From an uncultured Bradyrhizobium sp. (GTDB lineage Bacteria; Pseudomonadota; Alphaproteobacteria; Rhizobiales; Xanthobacteraceae): a stretch of 48,462 nt of DNA. The notes under the pieces were generated by a model. That model searched no databases. It was given only the letters and a program-made list of their open reading frames with translations, and was not told where the DNA came from. Within the stretch, counting starts at the first letter, position 1. Each line of letters starts with the position of its first letter. This document shows, piece after piece, positions 7,469 to 14,959 of this stretch. The position numbers were made by a program, and so were the translations under genes. The stretch is taken from the NCBI RefSeq assembly GCF_936928535.1, contig NZ_CAKZHY010000079.1, positions 1 through 48,462 of the forward strand, written 5' to 3'.

Positions 7469-8008
7469 ATGCCTGACATAAATTTCGCAACTCCCCCTCA
7501 AGACGTTGCCGAGCCACGGCCGGCGGCAGGCGAAGGAGGCAATTTGCGCTGGGATATCATCGAGCTGCTGTTCTTCGCCTATCGCGACTTCGTCGGCGAT
7601 CCCGACCAGGAGCTGGAGGCGTTCGGCTTCGGCCGGGCCCATCACCGGGTCATGCACTTCGTCTACCGCTATCCGGGCCTGAAGGTCGCCGACCTGCTTG
7701 ACGTGCTCCGGATCACCAAGCAATCACTCGGCCGGGTGCTCAAGCAGCTGCTGGACGAGGGCTACATCGTGCAGAAGACCGGCGACAATGATCGACGCCA
7801 GCGCCTGCTCTACGCAACGCCGAAGGGCGAGGCGCTGGTGCAGAAGCTCGCCGGCCTTCAGACCACGCGCATCACCAAGGCACTCGCCGAGATGGCGCCT
7901 GATGATGCCGAGACGGTCAAGCGCTTCCTGCGCGCGATGATCGACCGCGACGATCCGGACAAGGTGCTGGAGACGATCTTCGCCACCAATCAAGACCCAA
8001 AGGAGTGA
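7469..8008 (+). CDS. MarR family transcriptional regulator
   Basis: This winged-helix regulator has 179 residues. The recognition helix region reads VADLLDVLRITKQSLGRVLKQL and is followed by the MarR wing with QKTGDNDRRQRLLYATPKG, where the DxR motif is clear. The N-terminal 20 residues are proline- and alanine-rich. An earlier start at 7424 is possible, but the ATG at 7469 follows the AT-rich promoter-like zone more naturally. It is the first gene of a three-gene operon: its stop overlaps or nearly touches the response regulator start, which is followed by the kinase. A MarR protein encoded with a two-component pair and divergent from ilvE suggests linked control. The ligand is unknown. Confidence 0.9.
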   Translation: MPDINFATPPQDVAEPRPAAGEGGNLRWDIIELLFFAYRDFVGDPDQELEAFGFGRAHHRVMHFVYRYPGLKVADLLDVLRITKQSLGRVLKQLLDEGYIVQKTGDNDRRQRLLYATPKGEALVQKLAGLQTTRITKALAEMAPDDAETVKRFLRAMIDRDDPDKVLETIFATNQDPKE

Positions 8009-8010
8009 CG

Positions 8011-8736
8011 GTGCCGCTCGCTGCCACGCTCGCCCGCCCGCCGGCGCAACCCGCCGACGATGCCCCGCATCTGCTGCTGGTCGACGACGACCGCCGCATC
8101 CGCGATCTGCTCTCGCGCTTCCTCGCAGCCGAAGGCTATCGCGTCTCCACCGCCGCCAGTGCCAGCGATGCCCGCGCAAAACTGCTCGGGCTGCATTTCG
8201 ACCTGCTGATCCTCGACGTGATGATGCCCGGCGAGACCGGCTTCGATCTCGCCCGCTTCATCCGCACATCCTCCTCGGTGCCGATCGTGATGCTGACGGC
8301 GCGGCACGAGGCCGAGGCCCGCATCGAGGGCCTGCAGATCGGCGCCGACGATTATGTCGCAAAACCGTTCGAGCCGCGCGAGCTGGCGCTGCGCATCAAC
8401 AACATCCTCAAGCGCGCCGCGCCGCCGGTCCAGGCCGCCGCGGTGGAGAAGATCGCGTTCGGCCCTTACGTCTATCACCTCGATCGCGGCGAGTTGCGCC
8501 AGGGCGAGGAGGTGATCCATCTCACCGATCGCGAGCGCGAGATGCTGCGCATTCTCTCGGAGACGCCGGGCGAGACCGTGCCGCGCAGCGCGCTGACCGG
8601 CAACGGCAGCGTCAACGAGCGCGCCGTCGACGTGCAGATCAACCGCCTCAGGCGCAAGATCGAGACCGATCCCGCCAATCCGCTGTTCCTGCAAGCCGTG
8701 CGCGGCATCGGCTACCGGCTGGTCGCCTCGCCATAG
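8011..8736 (+). CDS. OmpR-family response regulator
   Basis: This 241-residue two-domain regulator has a receiver domain with the acidic pocket LLLVDDDRR, the phospho-acceptor Asp at about residue 69 (ILDVMMPGE), Thr in MLTARHE and Lys118 in AKPFEPREL. A C-terminal winged helix follows, with HLTDREREMLRILSE, VDVQINRLRRKIE and a closing RGIGYRLVA. Two GTG starts are possible. The one at 8005 overlaps the marR stop; the one at 8011 lies five bases after AAAGGAG and is preferred. It is the cognate partner of the histidine kinase 18 bases downstream. The pair looks like the OmpR/EnvZ group, but the signal cannot be read from the sequence. Confidence 0.94.
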   Translation: MPLAATLARPPAQPADDAPHLLLVDDDRRIRDLLSRFLAAEGYRVSTAASASDARAKLLGLHFDLLILDVMMPGETGFDLARFIRTSSSVPIVMLTARHEAEARIEGLQIGADDYVAKPFEPRELALRINNILKRAAPPVQAAAVEKIAFGPYVYHLDRGELRQGEEVIHLTDREREMLRILSETPGETVPRSALTGNGSVNERAVDVQINRLRRKIETDPANPLFLQAVRGIGYRLVASP

Positions 8737-8754
8737 TCAAGTGAAGCGCGTCCT

Positions 8755-10140
8755 ATGAGCACGATCGATACCGGCCTGACGCTGCTCCGAAGCGCCGCCG
8801 GGCGCGTCTCTGCCGTCAATGGCTGGATGGGCAACGCATTCAAGAGCTGGATGCCAACCGGCCTCTATGCGCGCGCCTTGCTGATCATGATCGTGCCGAT
8901 GGTGATCCTGCAGACCGTGGTCGCCTTCGTGTTCATGGAGCGGCACTGGAACACGGTGACGCGGCGCCTGTCGCAAGCCGTGGCGCAGGACGTCGGCAGT
9001 CTCGTTGAGGTCTACAAGACCTATCCGCAGGACAAGGACCGCGCGCAACTGCGCGCCATCGCGATGCGTATGCAGCTGTTGGTCGATTTCCTTCCCGTCG
9101 GCGACATGCCGCCGCCCGGACCGAAGCCATTCTTCTCGCTGCTTGATCAGACGCTCTCGGTGCAGCTCAGGCGGCAGCTCAATCGACCGTTCTGGATCGA
9201 TACGGTCGGCAATTCCAATCAGGTCGAAATTCGCGTCCAGCTCGACGATGCCGTGATGCGCATCTTCGCACAGCGCAGTGCGGCCTATGCCTCGAACTCC
9301 GAGATCTTCATCTTCTGGATGGTCGGCACGTCCTCGATCCTGCTGATCGTGTCGGTGCTGTTCCTGCGCAACCAGATCAAGCCGATCCTGCGGCTTGCGG
9401 ACGCGGCGGAGAGTTTCGGCAAGGGCCGCGAGGCGCCGAACTTCCGCCCGCGCGGCGCGCGCGAGGTGCGGCGCGCGGCGGGCGCTTTCCTCGAGATGAA
9501 GTCGCGCATCGAACGCGCGATGGAACAGCGCACCGCGATGCTCGCCGGCGTCAGCCATGATCTGCGCACCATCCTGACCCGCTTCAAGCTCGAGCTGGAG
9601 CTGATCGGCGATAGTCCCGAGCTCGAGGGCATGCGCAAGGACGTCGACGAGATGTCGATGATGCTGGAGGATTACCTCGCTTTTGCCCGCGGCGATTCCG
9701 GCGAACAGTCGCAGCCGACCGACATGGCACAGGCGCTCGAGGAATTGCGCAGCGACGCCGAACGCCACGGCCACACCGCGACCGTGACATTCAACGGCCT
9801 GCCTGTCGTGACGGTGAAGCCGGCCTCGTTCAAGCGCTGCCTCGCCAATCTCGTCACCAATGCCGCGCGCTACGGCAAGGCCATCGCCATCTCCGGCCAG
9901 CGCGACCATCGCTATCTGACTGTCACGGTCGACGACGACGGCCCCGGCATTCCCGCGCATTTGCGCGAGGAAGTGTTCAAGCCGTTCCTGCGGCTCGACA
10001 ACGCCCGCAACCAGGACGAAGGCGGCACCGGGCTCGGGCTCGCGATCGCCCGCGACATCGCCCGCTCCCATGGCGGCGACATCACGCTGGGCGACAGCCC
10101 GATGGGTGGGCTAAGGGCGAGTGTGCGGATTCCGGTGTAG
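8755..10140 (+). CDS. EnvZ-type sensor histidine kinase
   Basis: This 461-residue inner-membrane kinase has transmembrane helices at about 38-61 and 184-205 that flank a periplasmic sensor loop of about 120 residues. A HAMP region (about 206-258) follows. The H-box has the phospho-acceptor His268 in GVSHDLRTILTRFK. The ATPase domain has the N-box NLVTNAARYGK, G1 DDDGPGIP and G2 GGTGLGLAIARD. It should phosphorylate the response regulator encoded just upstream. The architecture matches EnvZ-like kinases, though the periplasmic loop is not obviously similar to E. coli EnvZ. A short C-rich/G-rich hairpin after the stop could end the operon. Confidence 0.94.
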   Translation: MSTIDTGLTLLRSAAGRVSAVNGWMGNAFKSWMPTGLYARALLIMIVPMVILQTVVAFVFMERHWNTVTRRLSQAVAQDVGSLVEVYKTYPQDKDRAQLRAIAMRMQLLVDFLPVGDMPPPGPKPFFSLLDQTLSVQLRRQLNRPFWIDTVGNSNQVEIRVQLDDAVMRIFAQRSAAYASNSEIFIFWMVGTSSILLIVSVLFLRNQIKPILRLADAAESFGKGREAPNFRPRGAREVRRAAGAFLEMKSRIERAMEQRTAMLAGVSHDLRTILTRFKLELELIGDSPELEGMRKDVDEMSMMLEDYLAFARGDSGEQSQPTDMAQALEELRSDAERHGHTATVTFNGLPVVTVKPASFKRCLANLVTNAARYGKAIAISGQRDHRYLTVTVDDDGPGIPAHLREEVFKPFLRLDNARNQDEGGTGLGLAIARDIARSHGGDITLGDSPMGGLRASVRIPV

Positions 10141-10194
10141 TCGTTCTTACCTCGCCCCGTTTGCGGGGGAGAGGGAGCGCACCGGTTTCCGGTA

Positions 10195-10728
10195 CTACTT
10201 TTTCGGCAGCAGCGCCTTCAGCTTGTCGACGTCGCGGACGTTCATCTTGAAGCCGCCGGGCATCACGATGTCGCCGGGCTTCTGGTCCGGCTTGCAGGCG
10301 CCGAGCCATTTCGCCTCCAGCGTCATGGTGGTGTCGCGTCCCGCTGTGCCGGCGGCGCCGCCTTGCGCATGCGACGACGTCTTCACGGTGTAGGCCGAAT
10401 TGAAGTCACCGGTGATCTCGGCATGCGAGGTCGTGGACATGCCTGCGACGCTGCATTCGGAATCGCTGACATAGCCAGTGGCCGTCTTCTTGATGTCCTG
10501 CTTGGAGCAGACCTGCTTGGCCATCGGCGAGATGTTGTTGCTCATCTCCTTGTCGACGGCCTCGTCGGTGCAATGCTGCATGGTCATCTCCGGCATCGCC
10601 GAGCCAGTCCGGACCATCTTCATTTCCCAGAGACCAGCCTTGCGCACCGGCAGATCGTCGGCGATGGCGCTACTTGCCGACAACACGAAGCAAACGGCTG
10701 ATCCGAGCAAAGCAAGCTTGCGCGTCAT
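10195..10728 (-). CDS. DUF3617 domain-containing exported protein
   Basis: This 177-residue protein has a clear signal peptide (about residues 1-23, ending SSAIA). The mature part matches the DUF3617 pattern: an RKAGLWEMKMV strand near the N-terminus, a conserved MQHCTDEAVD with Cys, later Cys residues that could form disulfides, and ITGDFNSAYTVKTSS. The family is common in alpha- and gammaproteobacteria and has no defined function. A GGAG sequence lies eight bases before the ATG. It is the first of several small exported proteins encoded between 10.2 and 12.5 kb. Confidence 0.85.
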   Translation of the reverse strand: MTRKLALLGSAVCFVLSASSAIADDLPVRKAGLWEMKMVRTGSAMPEMTMQHCTDEAVDKEMSNNISPMAKQVCSKQDIKKTATGYVSDSECSVAGMSTTSHAEITGDFNSAYTVKTSSHAQGGAAGTAGRDTTMTLEAKWLGACKPDQKPGDIVMPGGFKMNVRDVDKLKALLPKK

Positions 10729-10775
10729 AGCAGGGACTCCCGGCTGAGATGTCGTGGCTGGCGTTCCGAAACGCC

Positions 10776-11069
10776 TCAGTAGAGCGTGCGGATCGGCCGG
10801 TTGGCGGCGCCATAGGGCACCCAGCGGCAGGAAAACGAGATGTAGCCGCCCTCATAGGCCTGCACCGCGAGGAATTTCACCACCTTGCCGTAGCGCGCGC
10901 AGTGATCGACCGCGACCTGGCGCGCATCGACCTGCGTCGCCATCGAATAGGCGATGATGCCGCCGGTGTCGTTGCCCTTGAAAGGCGGCACCGGAAACAG
11001 GTCGGCGCGCGCCGACTGGCTCGCCATCATCCCCAAGGCAAGAAGGCCCGCGGCCGCAATGATTCGCAT
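10776..11069 (-). CDS. Small exported protein of unknown function
   Basis: This 97-residue protein has a signal peptide (MRIIAAAGLLALGMMASQSARA). The mature part of about 75 residues holds only two cysteines (DHCARYGK and SFSCRWV), which could form one disulfide. I do not recognise a family. The ATG at 11069 has GGAG eight bases upstream, while a GTG at 11078 would extend it by three residues. It lies upstream of the DUF3617 gene on the same strand, 47 bases away, so the two may form an operon. Confidence 0.72.
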   Translation of the reverse strand: MRIIAAAGLLALGMMASQSARADLFPVPPFKGNDTGGIIAYSMATQVDARQVAVDHCARYGKVVKFLAVQAYEGGYISFSCRWVPYGAANRPIRTLY

Positions 11070-11251
11070 TCCCGTCACTCCGATTGGTTGGCCCCAGTCT
11101 ACGGTGCCGGCGTGGCGGTGAAAAGAACGGAAGGCCTGTCGGCTGCGACGTTGTGATCAACTCGTGGCCGAGTGTTGCCGCGCTGCACTTGACCTCCCCC
11201 GCCCTTCGCGGCACCGTCCGACCCTCTCAGATCATGCTGTCTGGATTGCCC

Positions 11252-11713
11252 ATGCGCGCCCTCTCCCTGAAATCGCTCCGCTTTGCCGCCGTTCTTGGCT
11301 TCATGCTGGGGGCACTGTCGCTCGGTGAGGCCAAGGCAGCCAATCCGCTAGAGCTGAACTTCTGGCTGAGCGGGCCGCGTTACGATGGCAATGTCGCCGA
11401 ATGCGACAGGGCGCTGCCGACGATCTCGACCCAGTTCTGGGAGAAGGAAAGCTCGTTCTGGAATTCGCCGCTGCGGATCACGGGCTTCGCTAACGTTCAC
11501 GAGACCGCCTTCCGCCCCTGGGCATCGGACAACATTCCGCGCCGCTACTGCACCGGCGAGGCCATGCTCACTGACGGCAAGATGCGCCGCGTGCACTTCT
11601 CGATCATCGAAGATGGCGGCTTTGCCGGTTACGGCCAGGGCGTCGAATGGTGCGTGGTCGGGCTCGACCGCAACTGGGCCTACAATCCGTCCTGCCGCGC
11701 CGCCAAGCCTTAA
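11252..11713 (+). CDS. Exported protein of unknown function
   Basis: This protein of about 153 residues has a signal peptide ending near LSLGEAKA. The mature domain has four cysteines (in AECDRA, RYCTGEA, VEWCVVG and NPSCRAA) that could form two disulfides, and is rich in aromatic residues (NFWLSGPRYDG, FWEKESSFWNSP). No family is recognised. It may start at the ATG at 11234 instead, and neither start has a strong ribosome binding site. It is followed 118 bases later by an exported RNase T2 gene on the same strand. Confidence 0.7.
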   Translation: MRALSLKSLRFAAVLGFMLGALSLGEAKAANPLELNFWLSGPRYDGNVAECDRALPTISTQFWEKESSFWNSPLRITGFANVHETAFRPWASDNIPRRYCTGEAMLTDGKMRRVHFSIIEDGGFAGYGQGVEWCVVGLDRNWAYNPSCRAAKP

Positions 11714-11831
11714 GCTGAAGCGCCTGATTCGGCCGGAGCAAGCGACCGGACGTCGGTCGCCTGAATTTTGTTCTTGAAATGTTCTCCATGGCTGCTAGGC
11801 TGATTGCACAGTCTGGTTGAGGGGCGTCGCC

Positions 11832-12533
11832 ATGTTTCATTTTAGATTGCAATCACTCTCCCGTCTCGTGATCTCCCTGACCCTTGCTGCCGGGTTGGTC
11901 TCGCTCGCGGGCGGCGCGAGGGCCCAGGACAAGCGGCAGAACGCGCCCGGCGAATTCGATTTCTATGTGCTGTCACTGTCGTGGTCGCCGTCCTTCTGCG
12001 AGGAAGCGGCCGAGCGCGGTCGCAGCGGCGGGCGTTCGAACATCCAGTGCGAGGGACGGCCCTATTCCTTCGTGGTGCACGGCCTGTGGCCGCAATATGA
12101 AAGCGGCTTTCCGGAATATTGCCAGCGGCCCTCGCCGCGGCTGAACCGCAACATCGTCTCCTCGATGCTCGATTTGATGCCGGCGCCAGGCCTGATCTTC
12201 AACGAGTGGGACAAGCACGGCACCTGCTCCGGGCTCGACGGCCGCAACTATTTCGAGACGATCCGCAAAGCGCGCGCCGCGATCAAGATTCCTGCCGAAT
12301 ATCTCGACCTGTCGGAGGCCAAGACGGTGGCGCCTGGTGAGGTCGAAGAAGCCTTCATCAAGGCCAATCCGGGCCTGAGCAGCGCAGCCGTGTCGGTCAC
12401 CTGCAACCGGACCCGGCTGTCCGAGGTTCGCATCTGCCTCAGCAAGGACCTGCAATTCCACGCCTGCGAGGAGCTCGAACGCCGCAGCTGCCGCCGCGAC
12501 CAGGTGACGATGCCGCCGATCAGAGGCGGGTGA
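11832..12533 (+). CDS. Ribonuclease T2 family protein
   Basis: RNase T2 enzymes are secreted or periplasmic acid ribonucleases that cleave RNA through 2',3'-cyclic intermediates. The 233-residue protein has a signal peptide (cleavage after about GGARA). It has both conserved active-site segments: CAS1 as FVVHGLWPQ and CAS2 as NEWDKHGTC. These give the two catalytic histidines, the glutamate and the lysine. Further cysteines occur at positions typical of the family. The ATG at 11832 has GAGGGG seven bases upstream; the TTG at 11817 is less likely. A periplasmic RNase could scavenge nucleotides or act on foreign RNA. Confidence 0.92.
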   Translation: MFHFRLQSLSRLVISLTLAAGLVSLAGGARAQDKRQNAPGEFDFYVLSLSWSPSFCEEAAERGRSGGRSNIQCEGRPYSFVVHGLWPQYESGFPEYCQRPSPRLNRNIVSSMLDLMPAPGLIFNEWDKHGTCSGLDGRNYFETIRKARAAIKIPAEYLDLSEAKTVAPGEVEEAFIKANPGLSSAAVSVTCNRTRLSEVRICLSKDLQFHACEELERRSCRRDQVTMPPIRGG

Positions 12534-12551
12534 GAGGGCGCCGTCTCCGTA

Positions 12552-12630
12552 GTCATTCCGGGATGGCGCGTTAGCACCAGACCCGGAATCTCGAGATTCC
12601 GGGTTCACGCTTCGCGTGCCCCGGAATGAC
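12552..12630. repeat. Palindromic repeat (GTCATTCCGG ... CCGGAATGAC)
   Basis: The outer arms are GTCATTCCGG and CCGGAATGAC. Inside is a second dyad CCCGGAATCT / AGATTCCGGG. The same outer motif recurs at 39856-39897 and as a half copy at 41279. It lies between the RNase T2 and rlmJ genes. Confidence 0.8.
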
Positions 12631-12669
12631 GGCAGTTACTTTCGTCGCGCGATGTCGTAACTCTCCGTC

Positions 12670-13530
12670 ATGAACTATCGCCACGCCTTTCATGCCGGCA
12701 ACTTCGCCGATGTCATCAAGCACATCGTGCTCGCGCGCATCCTGACTTATCTGCAGGACAAGCCGGCCGCCTTTCGGGTCATCGACACCCATGCGGGTGC
12801 AGGGCTCTATGATCTCGACAGCGACGAGGCGCGCCGTAGCGGCGAGTGGCTGACCGGGATCGCGCGACTGATGCAGGCACGCCTCTCGAACGAGACAGTG
12901 GCGCTGACCAAGCCCTACATGGATATCGTTCGCGCCTTCAATCCGAAGGGCGAGCTCAAGGCCTATCCGGGCTCGCCCCTGATCGCCCGCGGCTTGATGC
13001 GGCCGCAGGACCGGCTCGTCGCCTGCGAGCTCGAACCGAAGGCGCGCAAGGCGCTGATCGACGTGCTGCGGCGCGACGAACAAGCCCGCGTCGTCGATCT
13101 CGATGGCTGGATGGCGCTGCCGGCTTTCGTGCCGCCGAAGGAGCGGCGCGGGCTCGTGCTGATCGACCCGCCCTTCGAGGCGAAAGACGAGTTCGAAAGG
13201 TTGGGCGAGGCCTTCGCCACGGCGTTCGCGAAATGGCCGACCGGTATCTATGTAATCTGGTACCCCGCCAAATCCAGGCGAGCGACCGACACGCTGGCGC
13301 AACTCGTGGCACGCACCGCAGCCGCAGCAAAGACTCGGGGAAAATGTCTCCGCCTCGAATTCAGCGTCGCGCCGCAAGCCGATGGCGCGGCGCTCACCTC
13401 GAGCGGACTTCTGATCGTCAATCCGCCCTACACGCTGCAGAGCGAGCTCAAGACGATCCTGCCTGAGCTCGAAATGCCGCTCGGACAAGGTGGTGCTGCC
13501 AGATTCCGATTAGAGGTGCCGAAGCCCTAA
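12670..13530 (+). CDS. rlmJ: 23S rRNA (adenine-2030-N6)-methyltransferase
   Basis: RlmJ methylates A2030 of 23S rRNA using S-adenosylmethionine. The 286-residue protein begins with the characteristic MNYRHAFHAGNFADVIKHI. It has a SAM-binding DTHAGAGLYDL motif and the catalytic LIDPPFE motif (DPPF, motif IV of adenine-N6 methyltransferases). The length matches the family. The ATG has only a weak Shine-Dalgarno sequence. It is a monocistronic gene between a palindromic repeat and the cold-shock gene leader. Confidence 0.95.
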   Translation: MNYRHAFHAGNFADVIKHIVLARILTYLQDKPAAFRVIDTHAGAGLYDLDSDEARRSGEWLTGIARLMQARLSNETVALTKPYMDIVRAFNPKGELKAYPGSPLIARGLMRPQDRLVACELEPKARKALIDVLRRDEQARVVDLDGWMALPAFVPPKERRGLVLIDPPFEAKDEFERLGEAFATAFAKWPTGIYVIWYPAKSRRATDTLAQLVARTAAAAKTRGKCLRLEFSVAPQADGAALTSSGLLIVNPPYTLQSELKTILPELEMPLGQGGAARFRLEVPKP

Positions 13531-13781
13531 GCCGCCGCCATCCTTGGGAAAAATATGCAGGAGCGGTAGTCAATCTGCAAAGAACCGTATTATGCTGTTT
13601 CCGTGACTGGCTTTACGTTCCGCTTCCGCGAATGGTTGCGGCGGAGTGAAGGCCTAAAAAGATCCGGTCGGACCTGAGGGTCTGCCCAAGGATGGCCAGC
13701 TCTCCCGGGCTTCGTAAGGCCCGGTCATGTCGCGACGCGCGTCTGCGTTACGACGGAGGAGCAATGAGGGGGAGTTTCCCG

Positions 13782-13997
13782 ATGGCCAATACGGGAACGG
13801 TCAAGTTCTTCAACGGCGAGCGCGGCTATGGCTTTATCAAGCCGGACGACGGCGGTCGCGATGTCTTCGTTCACATCACCGCAGTGGAGCGGGCGGGACT
13901 GAAGGACCTTGCCGAAGGACAGCGTATCACATTCGAAGTCGAACCGGACAAGAAGGGGAAGGGGCCGAAGGCGGTCAATCTCGTGATCCTTTCGTAG
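13782..13997 (+). CDS. Cold-shock protein (CspA family)
   Basis: This 71-residue single cold-shock domain has the RNA-binding motifs RNP1 (GYGFIKP) and RNP2 (VFVHI) and the typical start MANTGTVKFFN. Such proteins bind single-stranded RNA and DNA and melt secondary structure. An alternative ATG at 13764 has the stronger GGAGGA ribosome binding site and would add MRGSFP, so either start may be used. The 250 bases upstream contain several possible hairpins, as expected for the long structured leader of cold-shock mRNAs. It converges on the outer-membrane protein gene. Confidence 0.92.
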   Translation: MANTGTVKFFNGERGYGFIKPDDGGRDVFVHITAVERAGLKDLAEGQRITFEVEPDKKGKGPKAVNLVILS

Positions 13998-14023
13998 CGG
14001 ACCTGCCCCAAAAAACCTGACGC

Positions 14024-14051
14024 AAAAAAGTCCCGGCCGCGAGCGGCCGGG
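14024..14051 (-). terminator. Rho-independent terminator of the outer-membrane protein gene
   Basis: An 8-bp perfect stem (CCCGGCCG / CGGCCGGG, 4-base loop) is followed on the minus strand by AC and six T residues. It lies about 30 bases after the minus-strand stop at 14084. Read from the other side, it may also end the cold-shock transcript, but without a T-tract. Confidence 0.85.
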
Positions 14052-14083
14052 AGGCTGTAGTCCGGTATTTTCTTATTTCGCTA

Positions 14084-14707
14084 TCAGAAGTGATAGTTCA
14101 CGCCTGCGCGCACAACGCTGGCGCTATAGCCGTTTGAAACGCCTGTAATTGCGAACTGGCTCGACGACAGGTCGATGTAGAGATATTCGAGCTTCGCGCT
14201 CCAGTTCGGCGCAAGGCCGACTTCCGCGCCGACGCCCGCGGTCCAGCCGGCCGTCGTGTGCGACTCCGTCCAGCCGAAGGTCTGCGCGCGCAGCTCACCG
14301 AAGGCGAGGCCCGCGGTGCCGTAGACCAGGACGTTGCTGAAGGCGTAGCCGGCGCGGCCGCGCAACGTGCCGAACCAGGGATTGGAGAACTTCCACGGCG
14401 CGAAGGTGTCATCGGCACCTGCAGCCTGGATGTCGCCCTCGACGCCGAACACCCACGGACCGTTCTGGAAATTGTAGCCCGCCTGCACGCCGCCGACGAA
14501 GCCGGAGGGCTTTGCGGGATTGTTGCTCACCGAGCCCCATTCATAACCGAGGTTGGCGCCGAGATACGGGCCGGCCCAGCTATAGGCATTGAGCGGCTGA
14601 TTGACCGTATAGGGCGCTCGCTGCCCGTAATTGAGATCGGCGGCTCCTGCCGAAGCCGCCCAACCGGCTGCAACCAACGCGGCCGCGCCTATCACGAGCC
14701 CCTTCAT
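14084..14707 (-). CDS. Outer-membrane beta-barrel protein (Omp25/Omp31-like)
   Basis: This 207-residue exported protein has a signal peptide (cleaved after about AASAGA). It then has alternating amphipathic strands with WAGPYLGANLGYEWG, GGVQAGYNFQNGPWVFGVEGDI, GRAGYAFSNVLVYGTAGLAFG and a C-terminal VRAGVNYHF ending in Phe, the signal for outer-membrane assembly. This is the small 8-stranded barrel family found in Brucella (Omp25/Omp31) and rhizobia (RopB). The ATG at 14707 has GGAG seven bases upstream. An Omp of this type is a usual target of envelope regulators. Its upstream region holds TTAA repeats at helical spacing. Confidence 0.9.
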   Translation of the reverse strand: MKGLVIGAAALVAAGWAASAGAADLNYGQRAPYTVNQPLNAYSWAGPYLGANLGYEWGSVSNNPAKPSGFVGGVQAGYNFQNGPWVFGVEGDIQAAGADDTFAPWKFSNPWFGTLRGRAGYAFSNVLVYGTAGLAFGELRAQTFGWTESHTTAGWTAGVGAEVGLAPNWSAKLEYLYIDLSSSQFAITGVSNGYSASVVRAGVNYHF

Positions 14708-14819
14708 CACTTAACTCCAACGCAACTGCCGTAACCGGTGCGCTGCCGGCACCGCCGCGCCGGGCCAAACCGCATGGTTACGGAACCACCATTTTTTCGC
14801 GTAAGATTTATCGAGAGTT

Positions 14820-14880
14820 TTAAGTTAAAGGGCTGTTAAGACCCGTTACCGCGCTGTTAACAGACTTAAGGAAACGTTAC
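14820..14880. promoter_or_regulatory. Phased TTA/TTAA repeats including a CtrA-type box
   Basis: TTA trinucleotides start at 14825, 14836, 14846, 14857, 14866 and 14877, spaced 9-11 bases, about one helical turn. The first two form TTAAAGGGCTGTTAA, an exact TTAA-N7-TTAA match to the CtrA box of alphaproteobacteria. The array lies between the divergent omp (minus) and uvrC (plus) genes, so it could control either. Winged-helix response regulators such as CtrA, OmpR and PhoB all bind direct repeats at this spacing. Confidence 0.5.
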
Positions 14881-14959
14881 CGGGAACTGCGCGCGCCATC
14901 CTGTGCGCGCGGCGCCGCCGGAACTTCAAATCGGCCTCCCCAGCGCCTAAATTCGCACC

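Noticed and set aside
8737..10071. A 444-codon open frame opposite the histidine kinase
   Set aside because: The kinase has H, N, G1 and G2 boxes in order. The antisense product has no domain and an excess of His, Arg and Asp.
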